A DNA stretch of 64,000 nt, from assembly GCA_034231615.1 (NCBI GenBank), contig CM067306.1, positions 62,606,813 to 62,670,812 of the forward strand, in the 5' to 3' direction. The position numbers and the translations under genes are program-made. Numbering within the stretch: position 1 is the stretch's first letter; each line of letters begins with the position of its first letter. This document shows, piece by piece, positions 1 through 11,394 of the stretch. The stretch comes from Meghimatium bilineatum. Taxonomy: Eukaryota; Mollusca; Gastropoda; Stylommatophora; Philomycidae. The notes under the pieces were generated by a model. It worked only from the letters and a program-made list of their open reading frames with translations, did not search any database and was not told where the DNA came from.

Positions 1-130
1 TCTATCATGAATGACAGTGGAGTCTCATCCATTTCAAAGGCTGGTATATCTATTAACTTCCAGCGCAGGCCAATGTAATCCTCACCAATATCAGATATCT
101 CCGGTGAAGGCAGTGCAATCTTTGGGGTTG
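1..130 (-). CDS. Exon 31 (cut by window edge): N-half of Fn3 domain 12
   Basis: The last exon visible in the sense direction; the window start cuts it. Phase 1 in, acceptor CTCCAAATGTCAG. It codes PKIALPSPEISDIGED, YIGLRWKLIDIPAFE and PLSFMI. The IPAF...PLxxMI pattern matches Fn3 domains 3 and 4, suggesting a recurring domain order. Confidence 0.88.
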
Positions 131-202
131 CTGACATTTGGAGAGGTAATAAAACATATATACATCAATAACTATTGGGAAAAATGAGTATGTTATATAT
201 AC

Positions 203-350
203 TGATGGGTCTGCATGCTGGGACTACGATAGAATATACTGATGGGTCTGCATGCTGGGACTACGATAGAATATACTGATGGGTCTGCATGCTGGGACTA
301 CAATAGAATATACTGATGGGTCTGCATGCTGGGACTACCATAGAATATAC
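203..350. repeat. 37-bp tandem repeat, about 4 copies
   Basis: Units starting TGATGGGTCTGCATGC at about 203, 240, 277 and 314 are almost identical. The array lies about 73 bp upstream (sense) of the exon 31 acceptor. Confidence 0.9.
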
Positions 351-354
351 TGAT

Positions 355-985
355 GTATACATGTGCTAGGGTCAATGTTGTAATTACTGATGAGTTTATA
401 TGCTAGAGCTACTAGCTTGATGATACAGGACGGCAGATAGTGGGACATATTTGATACAGGAAGACATGCAGTTGAGCAAATGTTAAAATACGTGAAGACG
501 CAGGCAGTAGAGCAATCTGTACGATGAAGCAAAGACAGGCAGTGGGACAAATATGATGCTACAGCAGGAACACTTAGTGAGAAAATTTAGTGAATCAATG
601 ATAAGCAGTGGAACAAACTTGGTGGTACATGAAATAGACAATGCAATAAACTTGATAAAGTTCAATGGCAGATAAAGACAGACAGTTGGACAATATTGAT
701 GTTACAGCACAGATAGACAGGGACAGACTATGCAAAAAACAGACAGTGGAACACACTTGAAACATTAATACATGTGGTAGGACAAATTTGATACAGAAAG
801 ACAGACAGTGGATCAAATTTGATGATGCAGTAAAGACATGGCAATATGGGACAAACTGACAAATTTGATGCATGAAAATAGACAGCAGGACAAATTTGAT
901 ACATGAAGACAGGTAGCAGGACAAATTTAATACAGAAAGACATGTAGTGGAACAAAATTGATGATACAGCAAAGAAGACATGGCA
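355..985. repeat. Degenerate minisatellite of about 30-45 bp units
   Basis: Diverged copies of a motif like GATACAGGAAGACA followed by a GGACAAATTTGAT block fill the intron up to 15 bp from the exon 30 donor. Long open frames here are repeat-driven. Confidence 0.75.
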
Positions 986-1000
986 ATGAAACAAACGTAC

Positions 1001-1172
1001 CAGTTTTACGGTATAGGTAGACTGGAAGTGAGGGCTCTGACATTCCTGTGTCTGTGACACATCGAACTCTGAAGGCATAATCTTGATTTGGCTTCAGTTC
1101 TGTCACTTCATAACTCCAGGCATCTGTACGGGGTATTAGCGTATGCCAGTTTGTATCAGGTGGTTCACGTAC
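1001..1172 (-). CDS. Exon 30: C-half of Fn3 domain 11
   Basis: 172 nt, phase 0 in and phase 1 out; acceptor CCAATTTCAG, donor GTACGT. It codes VREPPDTNWHTLIPRTDAWS, LKPNQDYAFRVRCVTDTG and EPSLPVYLYRKT. A Cys follows FRVR as in domain 6. A degenerate minisatellite starts about 15 bp past the donor. Confidence 0.92.
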
Positions 1173-1309
1173 CTGAAATTGGTTGACAATTTTAAACATT
1201 TTGCACAGAGCATCTCATCTCATAGCAGCATGCTCCACTTTTTGCATGTTGTTATTATTGTCTACTGTTGAGACAAGTTTGTTGCTTGTTATATTTGTCT
1301 GCTATTGTG

Positions 1310-1480
1310 ATTTTTTGCTGCTTTTCTTAGTGTTCATTCATGAACTCCCACTGAATCTCTCTTGTATCAGGACAATATTACTAGATTACTAGCGGGATGT
1401 ATTACAGAAAATGGGGATCTCTATGTCACCATTTTATTTACCAATAATAGCCTGACTGCACTGATTTGAATGCCATGCTG
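1310..1480 (-). mobile_element. Family B short element (degenerate)
   Basis: Contains the module TGTTCATTCATGAACTCCCA, a TCTCTCTTGTATCAGGACAA block and GCGGGATGTATTACAGAA, as in the family B copies at 26.4, 40.0 and 49.5 kb. Confidence 0.6.
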
Positions 1481-1669
1481 ATATCATGGTGATCAGTGTC
1501 TCGGACATGCATATGCAACAGGAATAAGAGATTTATGGCTAATGTCATGAAGATGTTGTCAGAAACTGTCACTTAGTCTCTTACCAGTTTCTCCTACATA
1601 TTTCATGTTACAGCATTTACAAATGATTGCATAAATAATATTATAGGACTCACATGTAAAACTAGTGGA

Positions 1670-1750
1670 GTGTATGGCCAAGTGGTTAGAGCACTGTTAT
1701 CAGACCCTTGAAGTCCCCGGTTCAATCCATGGTTCGGACAGGTTTTTTTC
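1670..1750 (+). mobile_element. tRNA-derived SINE head (or tRNA-like pseudogene)
   Basis: A tRNA-like stretch with an A box (TGGCCAAGTGG) and B box (GGTTCAATCC) spaced as in tRNA genes, followed by a run of seven T (Pol III terminator-like). The acceptor stem does not pair well, so a functional tRNA is unlikely. Confidence 0.5.
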
Positions 1751-2539
1751 TTTTGGAGGTCCAATCAAAATCCTTCCTGTACATGTTATGGCAGCTACTA
1801 TGGCAAAGTGACCTTTATTTCCCACAACCCATAGAAAACATCTCTGAACTCCTTCACAGGAAAACATGCAGTGGCAAAAGTTTTATGTCAAACCATTGTC
1901 AATAGTAAATGAGCCCTATGAAATGGGTTGACATGGCCAAAAAAGATTGACTTTGAGGTTGACTCTTACTCTGAGGTTGACTCAGAGATTGACTCTGAGG
2001 TGACTATGGACTACAATGTATGATTTTTATTACATCTTTACGCAACCAGAGGTAGATCATGAAAATCAGCACAACTTGGAGGATGAGACTGGGGGTTATA
2101 GAGATGAATGATTAGAACAAGTTGAACACTGTCAGAAGAGGGAGTAGTAGGAGACCCTTTTCTAAATGGCTGAGGATAGAGTTGTTTGGAGGGTTTTTTG
2201 TATGCTGTGACGCCATTGTGGCATCTTTACAACCCTGAGGGGCTATAGGTCTTATTATTATTATTATTATAAAATATATTTTTTTACTATGCCCCCTCAT
2301 CTTCAGAATGAGACTAACCTTCTACAAAATTATTTTTGTTATTTCATCAAACCTAGTTAATTCATAAGGTGTACATAATAGTCTGACCCATTCAACCAAT
2401 GGATGGTGTTTACACATTTTTACCAGGTTTTATCTGAGAAATACTATATAAAACAATACCTGTTGCATACATTGCACAAGTAGAGAATTCAGGAATTAAA
2501 TAATAGTGACTTCCATTTAAAAACTGCATTAGTACCAAA

Positions 2540-2660
2540 ATATATTGTGATTTTCCAACATACACCACTTGGATGATCCCAATGTTGTTATTTTCCAACA
2601 TACACCACATGGATAATCCCAATGTTGTAATTTTCCAACATACACCACATGAATGTTGCT
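2540..2660. repeat. About 42-bp tandem repeat, 3 copies
   Basis: Three copies of TTTTCCAACATACACCAC followed by an ATGGATAATCCCAATGTTG block. Confidence 0.85.
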
Positions 2661-2689
2661 GTGAAGTAGTTTTTTGATATAGACAGAAA

Positions 2690-2930
2690 CGCCTGTGTGT
2701 TGTCGGGGCCAAAAAGGGAGCAAAGAATAGCAGCACTGTTTACCTTCCATGCATATCATACAAGGTGACTAAGGAGGTTATAGGATGGAGTTGGCTGAAA
2801 GCCATGCTGAAGTCTGAGGTGCAGATATCGCAGCAATGCTGTAAACTATGACACAATGCATTCCATTCTCCGGACTATATCCTGCTAATCTGCAGAAGTT
2901 TGAGAACGAACACAGAAGAAGAAGAAGAAT
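2690..2930 (+). mobile_element. Family A short interspersed element
   Basis: About 240 bp: GTGTTGTCGGGGCCAAAAAG, AGCAAAGAATAGCAGCACT, GAGGTTATAGGATGGAGTTG, CTCCGGACTATATCCTGCTA, and a tail GTTTGAGAACGAACACAGAA then GAAGAAGAAG. Related copies lie at 22.2, 31.9, 41.0, 53.7, 58.7 and 61.7 kb. No tRNA-like head is seen. Confidence 0.8.
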
Positions 2931-3060
2931 ATAGACAGAAAATAGTTTGTAAGCATTGCATCAATCGTTAATACCTTATATATAGTTAATAATATAGTTA
3001 ATAATTCAACAATACCGGTAGTTGGAAAGCAATGTCCTATACAGAATATATTTCATTTCT

Positions 3061-3244
3061 TATTTCTTATGTGATTTATGTCAGTTTGAGAAGTCTATGT
3101 CAGAAATAGAAGGGCTATTTTATTTCTTATGTGATTTATGTCAGTTTGAGAAGTCTATGTCAGAAATGGAAGGGCTATTTTATTTCTTATGTGATTTATG
3201 TCAGTTTGAGAAGTCTATGTCAGAAATAGAAGGGCTATTTTATT
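3061..3244. repeat. 60-bp tandem repeat, 3 near-identical copies
   Basis: Three consecutive 60-bp units beginning TATTTCTTATGTGATTTATG differ at one position. The unit length is a multiple of three, so one reading frame stays open; no coding function is implied. Confidence 0.95.
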
Positions 3245-3392
3245 GTTTTCAGTTTAAAGGTCTATTTTACTGCAATTTCCTGCTCACTCAAGGCAGAGAA
3301 CTATCTGAATTGTAGTCACTATAAATATATATACTTGACAAAGAAATATCTGATGTCTGTGAATACTGTGTTAGACAGTCACAATGTCTGAC

Positions 3393-3523
3393 CTCTAATC
3401 TGTAGGCTTGTGGCTGTTGTTTCCGTGAAAGACTGTGGTAAAATGTTGGATGCCAGTTGACCCGTACAGAGTCTTCGTAGACTTCAGACAGTGTTGGCCG
3501 TTCAATAGGAACTGTGGGTAAAG
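3393..3523 (-). CDS. Exon 29: N-half of Fn3 domain 11
   Basis: 131 nt, phase 1 in and phase 0 out; acceptor CTGTATTTTCAG, donor GTCAGA. It codes LPTVPIERPTLSEVYEDSVR, VNWHPTFYHSLSRKQQP and AYRLE. An unrelated stop-free frame overlaps it, but only this frame is Fn3-like and phase-compatible with both neighbours. Confidence 0.88.
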
Positions 3524-3634
3524 CTGAAAATACAGGAAACTAGATGATGATGTTTTTATTTTTTCAACAAGAGATAGCCAGAAGTATTCACACTCAAAAT
3601 ATGTCTTCTTCACATTAGATTTCCCATATAACTC

Positions 3635-3768
<134 letters not shown>

Positions 3769-3959
3769 GATGCAATCAAGAAGAAAACAGACACAGGAAA
3801 GAGAACAGAATGAGAGGCCAGAGTAGAAAAAAAGTAAAGAGAATGAAAGGAAAGAGTTCAAAGAATAAAGGTAGAATGTAGGCACATGAGAGAGTAAACA
3901 AAACCATGAGAAAGTAAATGTAACCATGAGACAGTAGGTATAACCAAAATAAGATGCAT

Positions 3960-4095
3960 AACTTTGAGAGAATAGACAGAAGAGTAGATAGAGCAGTCGA
4001 TAGAAGAGAGGAGAGTAGATAGAAGAGAGGAGAGTAGATAGAAGAGAGAAGAGTAGATAGAAGAGAGGAGAGTAGATAGAAGAGAGGAGAGTAGA
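3960..4095. repeat. 19-bp purine-rich minisatellite
   Basis: Repeats of GAGAGTAGATAGAAGAGAG. The reverse strand is pyrimidine-rich with Leu/Ser/Tyr open frames that are artefacts. Confidence 0.9.
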
Positions 4096-4689
4096 CATAC
4101 AAGCAATAAGGAGATTTGCTGCTGATGTTTCAAGATTTATTAATGATTAACTCTTGCTTGTGGTACATTTAAGCTAGTTTTTCCTGAGATCTTTTTCATT
4201 CTCAGATAAATTCCACTCACTGCAGCATACAATGCTTTAAGAAGATGTTACCTACTTAGATGGAATCTATGTCACGAGATGAGTGTCATTTTTCTTCAGT
4301 CACCTACTGTGTGTCTCTCTAGATGACATGCTACATGGCAAACCATTTTCTCTGTATGAAAACTACTTTATTAGCCTCTGTGAGCATATCAGGTTGTCTT
4401 GATTTTCTCTGTATGACAGTGTTGAGCAACGATTGTCAGTCAAATTGAATTTGGGTTACCTCGATAGACAAGATCCTTTTCATAGACAGAACCAACAAAT
4501 GTACCCAGAATCTGGGTCTCAACATGTGCATTTCCCTTGTCCTTGCTGTTTGCTATGGCTTCCGATCTATTGCCAGGAAAAGTCTGTGTTTTCACTCCTT
4601 GCCATTGACAGTTAATCACCCACTGGTGCTTGAAAATTATTTTTGGGAAACCCACTTGGGATTCTGAACCCAATGGGCATATTATTTTG

Positions 4690-5300
4690 GAGTTTAGTTC
4701 ATTGTATTCTCTTGTTCTTTCACTTGTTTGCTTCAGTGTGAGCTAGGCATCTGTGCAACTAACCCCTCTTCTGAAGCCAAATTGAGCAGCTCAATTGTGG
4801 TTCGATGATGTATCTTGCACGTTGTTCTATTAACTTTGCATAGGTTTTTCAGTCTGGCTTAATAGTTAAATGCCTCTGTATGTTTCACATTCTCTTTCGT
4901 TGCCCTTGTTTTTCCACAGTGGCATGATTACTGACTTTTGGCAGTACTCTGGAACTTCCCTTTCTTTCCACGCTATTATGAATATTCTTTGCAGCCATTT
5001 TACACCAATATCTTTACATGCTTTAATGGCTTCGTTGGGTATGCCATCTGTGCCAGGCGATTTCTTATTTGGGCTGTTCATGATAATCATTTATATTTCT
5101 AGGCTTATCATATTTGGCTCTGTGACGTCTTGGTCTTTTCCTTATAACTATGTTGTGTCGGAATGTTAGGATTGTACATTTCTTGGAAATATTCTTTCCA
5201 CCTATTCTTCCTATCACTTCTATTAAGTAGAGGTATTCCATCTATACTGTTTATTATTGCAGTTGGGTTGTAACATTCATTTCTCATTCTCATTGCATTG
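4690..5300 (-). mobile_element. LINE reverse-transcriptase fragment
   Basis: Minus-strand conceptual reading gives the pre-RT motif NRWKEYFQEMY, then KKSPGTDGIPNEAIK (RT domain 1 signature), CETYRGI, and, after frame breaks, QFGFRRGVSCTDA. This is a broken non-LTR retrotransposon RT palm region, in the same sense as the host gene. Stops and frameshifts show it is dead. Confidence 0.85.
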
Positions 5301-5482
5301 ACAACTTTTGAAGAAATCTCTAGGGTTATTTTTACATAGGTATGTTAGGTGTTCTCTATATCTGCACCAGGAATTAGGAATAAGGAATCTTCAGCTTCTT
5401 AATTATATCATTCTCAGACTTGAGCTTTTGATGTTGCCAAACCTTCTTCTTCTTCTTCTTCTTTCGTTCACTTGAAACATGT

Positions 5483-5690
5483 CTATATCTGTAATTCTGT
5501 CTCTTTAATAAAACACACTGTCTTTTGTAGTTCATACGGTGTCCCATAGAGTTTTGATTCCAGTGTTGTTTCCTCTGGCCAATATGTCTGCCTCAGCGTT
5601 TCACGCTCAGAACACTCTTGAAGTATATGTTTGGCACTCTGTTCTCCCTGTCCACATGTACACATGGCTGTGTTGCCAATCTTTGCCAAA
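5483..5690 (-). mobile_element. LINE 3'-terminal fragment with Cys/His knuckle
   Basis: An open minus-strand stretch: NTAMCTCGQGEQSAKHILQE, then WPEETTLESKLYGT and a C-terminus ETELQI. It is followed on the minus strand by GTGAACGAAAGAAGAAGAAG, a tail like that of the family A and B elements. Because it lies 5' of the RT fragment at 4690-5300, it is a separate insertion. Confidence 0.75.
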
Positions 5691-5724
5691 CCTTGAATGT
5701 GCTAGCAGTGTACCAGGTTGTAAG

Positions 5725-6160
5725 CACAGATGTTAAACAATGATATGTCCATTTATATGTTAGAACATGATATGTCAGTTGTATATGTCAAACTATGACA
5801 TGTTAGTTGTACATGTTAAAGTATGAAATGTCAGTTGTATATGTTAAAGTATTGCATGTCAGGTGCAGACATTAAACTATGACATGTCAGGTGCATATGT
5901 TAAACTATGAAATGTAGCCAAAGTTGTAGGCCTATGTGTTAGACTATGACATGTCACTTATTCATGTTAAACTATGATAGGCCTATGTCAATGTAGGTGC
6001 TAAAATCGGACAAATTGAGTGCAGATGTTACCACATGACATTTAAAGTGTAGGTTTTAAATTATGGCATGTCAAATGTAAATAATGAACCATGACATTAA
6101 ACTATGACATATGTTAATATTCCCAGTGTACATCTGTAGATATTAACTGTGACATTTCAG
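5725..6160. repeat. Degenerate about 30-bp minisatellite
   Basis: Diverged copies of AAACTATGACATGTCAGTTG plus a TATATGTT-like stretch. Confidence 0.8.
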
Positions 6161-6469
6161 ATAGTGATGGGTACAATATGTTCAGCACAGTATTAACTCA
6201 AATGGGAATTAACATCATCAAGAACAACAGACATCACAAAATGTTTAAGCTTGTCTTTGGCACGGCAGATCAACTTTCTTAGAATCATGAAGTGCTCAGA
6301 TCATCTCAAGAGAAGACTGTGATCTCAAAGGAATATGTCATCTGAATTATCAATAAAGTTAGGAACTAATAGTGCTAATAGAGCCTTAAAAAATAACATC
6401 TTCCTCTCAATGCTGTTTAACAGTGCTAACATGTTAACATCAACCACTGATTTCTACAGACTAAGACAG

Positions 6470-6592
6470 CCTTATAACTGGTTAAACTGGCCTTATAACT
6501 GGTTAAACTGGCCTTATAACTGGTTAAACTGGCCTTATAACTGGTTAAACTGGCCTTATAACTGGTTAAACTGGCCTTATAACTGGTTAAAC
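6470..6592. repeat. 21-bp tandem repeat, about 6 copies
   Basis: Perfect repeats of CCTTATAACTGGTTAAACTG plus G. With 21-bp periodicity both strands remain open (WPYNWLN on plus). The array ends in the palindrome ACTGGTTTAACCAGT-like junction. It shares ATAACTGGTTA with the next array. Confidence 0.95.
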
Positions 6593-6964
6593 CAGTTAGT
6601 GAACCTTTGATTAATTCATGCTTTTCTTTGACAAAAGACATAAAATATATAAATGAAGTGACCAATTAAAGAATTTGATCAGCCAATATGAGTGATGTAG
6701 ATTGGTTTTTCCTATCCGACATTGAAGTACAGGCCTGTAACAAACCACAAGAAGGAAACTAGTTACAAGACAAATGTCATGCCTAGAGTAACAAGAAGAG
6801 ATAGGATCAAGAATGAAATAATTTTAAGGCAAGTTGCAATAACTAAATTGCTAAACTTCATCAGAAGACAACAAGCTAAATAATTTAACCATCTTAAGTC
6901 TTTATCTCCATAATGGTTTTTTCTGCCCTGCTGTAATGTATTTAAACAGCCACTATAAAAATTG

Positions 6965-7445
6965 TGGTTTTAGCAGCTTACAAGAAGAAGAGTCTGCATA
7001 ACTGGCTGTTTTAGTGGCTTACTGGCAGAAAGGGTCTGCATAACTGGTTATTTCAGCAGCTTACTGGCAGAAAGGGTCTGCATAACTAGGTATTTCAGCA
7101 GCTTACTGGCAGAAAGGGTCTGCATAACTAGGTATTTCAGCAGCTTACTGGTATAAAGGGTCTGTATAACTGGTTATTTCAGCAGCTTACTGGTATAAAG
7201 GGTCTGTATAACTGGTTATTTCAGCAGCTTACTGCAGGAAGGGTCTGCATAACTGGTTATTTCAGCAGCTTACTGGCAGAAAGGGTCTGCATAACTGGTT
7301 ATTTAAGCAGCTTACTGGCAGAAAGGGTCTGCATAACTGGTTATTTCAGCAGCTTACTGGCAGAAAGGGTCTGTATAACTGGTTATTTCAGCAGCTTACT
7401 GGCATAAAGGGTCTGCATAACTGGTTATTTCAGCAGCTTACTATA
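6965..7445. repeat. About 42-bp tandem repeat, about 11 copies
   Basis: Units contain GCATAACTGGTTATTTCAGC and AGCTTACTGGCAGAAAGGGT. On the gene's sense strand every unit contains CCAGTAAGC, a 5'-splice-site-like motif. Confidence 0.92.
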
Positions 7446-7504
7446 CAGAGTACACATCAGTTGAGGATATGAGTACACCTTTTTCTTTTCCATATTAATC
7501 AATC

Positions 7505-7665
7505 AATAAAGTCCAGCCAAAGATGGATGTGTTGGGCCATCAGCGCAATTAAAATGGCGACACAACACATTTCCATTCTTTGGACTACATCCTGCTGGAA
7601 ATCTTACAGGCTCATTGTTCTGCTATAAACCAGTGGGAGTTTAAGAACGATTGCTAAAGAAGAAT
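7505..7665 (+). mobile_element. Family B short element
   Basis: Contains AAAGATGGATGTGTTGGGCC, GGACTACATCCTGCTGGAAA and GGGAGTTTAAGAACGATTGC, then AAAGAAGAA. Orientation is antisense to the host gene. Confidence 0.75.
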
Positions 7666-8399
7666 CAATAAAGTGACATGCTAAATTGTGTAGGCGTTCA
7701 CATTTTTCCACAACTCTCTGTCTCCTGTGTCATTAATAAGTTCAGCTGGTGACATTCTCTCCTGTCACAGTGACAACACATCCAGTAACTTCTCTCTTTG
7801 TCTTCCTCAGTCTTTTCTCTTCTTGATCTTTCCAGTGGTTACTAAATGTTCGTGTTTTGATCATTTAACGTGTGCCCTAAAAATCTAAGAAAAGTACAGG
7901 CCAGAAAAAGGAATCTGGATAAGACATATTAACTACTGTGCATGTATATATGTAAGCCTATACGTGGATATATCCATATGTATGTAGGCCAATATCATTG
8001 CAATAAAACATCGACACGGACAGATTAATTCATATAAAATTAATGTGCTCGGGTGTGTGTGTTAGATTGTTGCAATAAACAACACATGACATTTAAATGT
8101 GTACAATGTTAAAATGGGTTAACTGCACCACAAATAAATTATTACAAATAACCCAGGGATAATGAGAAATTATAGTACCCATTGTACGTGTAGGAGGCTG
8201 CTCAGACATCGATCTTTCATTGGCTGAAAACAAATATTAAAACTAAAAATATAAAGTTACAACCATGGTTCAGCATTTTCTGGAATGCTTGGTTGATATC
8301 TGATGGTTCATCACAACAAAATAGTTCTCCTGCAACTGAAGTTTATGTTTAGTTACAACAGAATGAAAATAAACAGTTCGGTGAAAAAATTGATCTGTA

Positions 8400-8820
8400 T
8401 TTAAATCATTTGAGATAAAATTCTCGGCAATTTCTCATTTGAGCAAGTCATTCTAGAATATTTTCTCAGACATTTCACATCTGGGCAAGTCATTCTATTT
8501 TACTTAATCATTTCACATCTGGGCAAGTCATTTTACATTGCTGAAGATGGCTTTATCTAGCCTTGTGCAAATAAAACAGTGAAACAATGTATTTTCATTC
8601 TGCTGAAAATCTTGTTGGACCTTTCTCCTGCTTCAAGAGAGATCCAGTGGGAATTTGAGGATGAACTTTGAAGAACAAAATTCTAGATCATTTCCTCAGT
8701 CATTTCACATCTAAGCAAGTCAATTTTGATCACTTTCCCAGATAATTTCATATCTAAGTATTCTAGATAAATTTCTCAGTCATTTCACATTTGGGCAAGT
8801 CATTATTAGATCCTTTGACT
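8400..8820. repeat. Degenerate repeat interrupted by a family B element
   Basis: Repeated TTTCACATCTGGGCAAGTCA and TTTTCTCAGACA blocks of about 40 bp. A family B copy (8535-8680, with TCTGCTGAAAATCTTGTTGG and GGGAATTTGAGGATGAAC) sits inside, so it inserted into a pre-existing array. Confidence 0.75.
8535..8680 (+). mobile_element. Family B short element inside a minisatellite
   Basis: Reads GAAGATGGCTTTATCTAGCC, CAAATAAAACAGTGAAACAA, CTGCTGAAAATCTTGTTGGA and GATCCAGTGGGAATTTGAGG, matching the family B layout. Confidence 0.65.
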
Positions 8821-9309
8821 GTCATCCCTCATCTCGATATAACTTTGAGATTCATCGAAGGACTGAACAGTATCAACATATTTAAGAAGGACAAAAATAG
8901 TGGAAGCATATCCTGTATAGATGACATACTTATGCAACTATTGTTGTATTTTTAGGTACCATTAATACATCCAATCATATCGCCTATATTTTACCCATCA
9001 TATTGCCCATATATAACGAACCAACATTAAAACCACATGCTAATTCAATTAAGTTGATTTGTGAAGCAAAACAAATAAAAACTCTACCACTGCTGAGCCG
9101 ACAACATTACTAGTGAACAATAGACTATCCAAGATTAGATCATGCGAGTAATGACATCGCATATTAATAATTTAATCATGAAAATAATATTGGCAATTTA
9201 ACTATCACTGTTTCATAAAATTATCTGAGAAATTATTCCAAATTTCAATGTTTTGTAATATTTTCATGTTTTCTTCATGATTTTCCAAAAGTGTCATGCT
9301 GGTTTGGTT

Positions 9310-9666
9310 AGTTAGTTGTCATACTATCATAATGACATTCTTGACACATGTATAGGTTCTCCAATCTTCCATTCAATATGTCCTTCAGCATGTGGTAACT
9401 GTTCCCATTCTGTGTCAGTTCATAACTCTTCTGTTGATTCCTATATGCTGCTCAATTCCTGCAAAACCACACTTCACTTCCAAATTCTGTATTCTAACCC
9501 CCTAGACATGGCAGAAGAAACATACTCTGTACCCTCCATCTGGAATAAAAATCCTTGATTGCATTCAAAATATCAGCATGGTCCATTTAACAATAACTAA
9601 TCACTGGCTATGCTGGCAAGTCTGTCTGCTTGTTCATTTCCTTTAACACCAGAGTGACTAGGGGTA
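9310..9666 (-). mobile_element. LINE C-terminal fragment (RNase H end), minus copy
   Basis: The minus reading begins PSHSGVKGNEQADRLAS, the RNase H His-Gly-Asn-Glu-Ala-Asp motif, and continues with a region like CDILNAIKDF and ending LYMCQECHYD (CxxC knuckle). Several stops. It meets the plus-strand copy head-to-head at about 9661-9667. Confidence 0.8.
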
Positions 9667-9965
9667 GTTCAATGGATCATGCTGATATTGTGAATACAAT
9701 CAAGAAGTTAGACCAGTTGGAAGATGTGAGGTGTATTTCTTCTTCCATGTCTATGGCTAGAATGAAGGACCTGGGAGTGAAGCATGGTGTTACAAGACAA
9801 AAGCGGCATATAAGAATCATAAGAAGAGTTATCAACCAACACAGAATGGAAACATTGAGTTATCAAATGTTGAAGAACATAGTGAATATAAAATGGGAGA
9901 AGCTATGGACTTGTCTGAAGTGCCATGATGATCTCACGACTAACAAGTCTGTGCTTTTCTGGGTT
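9660..9965 (+). mobile_element. LINE C-terminal fragment, plus copy
   Basis: Open for about 150 codons: MDHADIVNTIKKL, MKDLGVKHGVTRQKRHI, RRVINQHRMETLSYQ, then LWTCLKCHDD. This is the tail that follows RNase H in the same LINE family as the neighbouring minus copy; the RNase H motif itself is missing here. Confidence 0.75.
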
Positions 9966-10154
9966 GTTTTAATAACTCATGATTTGTTTCATATCTTTCC
10001 AAATATAGGCTTACATGATTTATGTTTTTATAGTTGTCACAGTAGTGTTTTTATGTTTAATTTGATTCTCAGGAATTATGAGCAATAGAGTTATTGTATC
10101 CTTTTGTGCAATGGGAAAGTTTCTCTAGAGCTTTATTTCATAACCAGAAGACTT

Positions 10155-10740
10155 GAACTTTCATGAGCATGAAATGCTTTGAGAACTTTCATGAGAGTTC
10201 AATGATTTGAGAACTTTCTTGATAGTGCAATGATTTGAGAACTTTCTTGATAGTGCAATGCTTTGAGAACTTTCATGAGAGGTCAATGCTTTGAGAACTT
10301 TCATGAGAGTTCAATGATTTGAGAACTTTCTTGATAGTGCAATGCTTTGAGAACTTTCATGATAGTTCAATGCTTTGAGAACTTTCATGAGAGTTCAATG
10401 CTTTGAGAACTTTCATGATAGTGCAATGATTTGAGAACTTTCTTGATAGTGCAATGATTTGAGAACTTTCATGATAGTGCAATGCTTTGAGAACTTTCAT
10501 GAGAGTTCAATGCTTTGAGAACTTTCATGAGAGTTCAATGCTTTGAGAACTTTCATGATAGTGCAATGATTTGAGAACTTTCTTGATAGTGCAATGCTTT
10601 GAGAACTTTCATGATAGTGCAATGCTTTGAGAACTTTCATGAGAGTTCAATGCTTTGAGAACTTTCATGAGAGTTCAATGCTTTGAGAACTTTCATGAGA
10701 GTTAAATGATTTGAGAACTTTCATGATAGTGCAATGCTTT
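10155..10740. repeat. 28-29-bp tandem repeat, about 20 copies
   Basis: Units of TTTGAGAACTTTCATGAGAG plus TTCAATGC, with two alternating variants (ATGAGAGTTC and TTGATAGTGC) in an irregular higher-order order. Confidence 0.95.
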
Positions 10741-10869
10741 CATCCAAATACATATTTTTTAAATTTTACACATTTATCCAAACAAATATTTCTTCCAAGT
10801 TACTCCACATATACATTTATTCATACCAGAAAAAGAATTCAGATGTATCAATAAAGTGTACCACGTACC

Positions 10870-10965
10870 ATTAAAATTATATTTATCTGGTCATTGTTGC
10901 AAATAAAACCATGACAAAACGCATCTTCACTCTCAGGACTACATCCTGCTGGAAATTTAGTATGA
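10870..10965 (+). mobile_element. Family B fragment
   Basis: Reads GTTGCAAATAAAACCATGAC, CTCTCAGGACTACATCCTGC and TGGAAATTTAG: the middle of the family B consensus, ending about 25 bp from the exon 28 donor. Confidence 0.6.
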
Positions 10966-10990
10966 TAAAGTAAGTCTAGAAATTATTTAC

Positions 10991-11263
10991 CTCTGCGTCT
11001 GGAAAATGAGATTGGAAGTGAGGGCTCACTTATGACTGAGTCCACTTCTGCTCGAACTCGGAATGCATAATCTGCACTAGGCTGTATACCGGTCACTCGA
11101 TAGCTGGGGTGAGGCAAACGAGATACCAGTGGACGCCATTTCCAAGTTGCAGGTTCAAGTGTTTCCACAGAATATGTGGTAGGCTTTGATAGAGCAGGTT
11201 GCTTCCAGGAAAGACGAAATGAGGTTGAATCTACATCTTCAATCTCAGGAGAGTAGATAGGAG
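10991..11263 (-). CDS. Exon 28: Fn3 domain 10, complete in one exon
   Basis: 273 nt, phase 1 at both ends, acceptor TATCTTCTCTACAG, donor GTAAAT. It codes PIYSPEIEDVDSTSFRLSW, KQPALSKPTTYSVETLEP, KWRPLVSRL, DYAFRVRAEVDSVISEPSLP and SFSRRR. The C-C' loop is shorter than in the sister domains. Confidence 0.93.
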
Positions 11264-11394
11264 CTGTAGAGAAGATAAAAATACAACAATGATGTCAATG
11301 ATTTAATGTCATTCTGATCCATTTTAACAAAAATATTGTTTTAAGTACAACATATTATTCAATGTGTGACTCCATCATTAAATTTAAACATATA

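Noticed and set aside
1670..1750. Functional tRNA gene
   Set aside because: A and B boxes are present but the acceptor stem does not pair and flanks do not support a cloverleaf; a SINE head is more likely.
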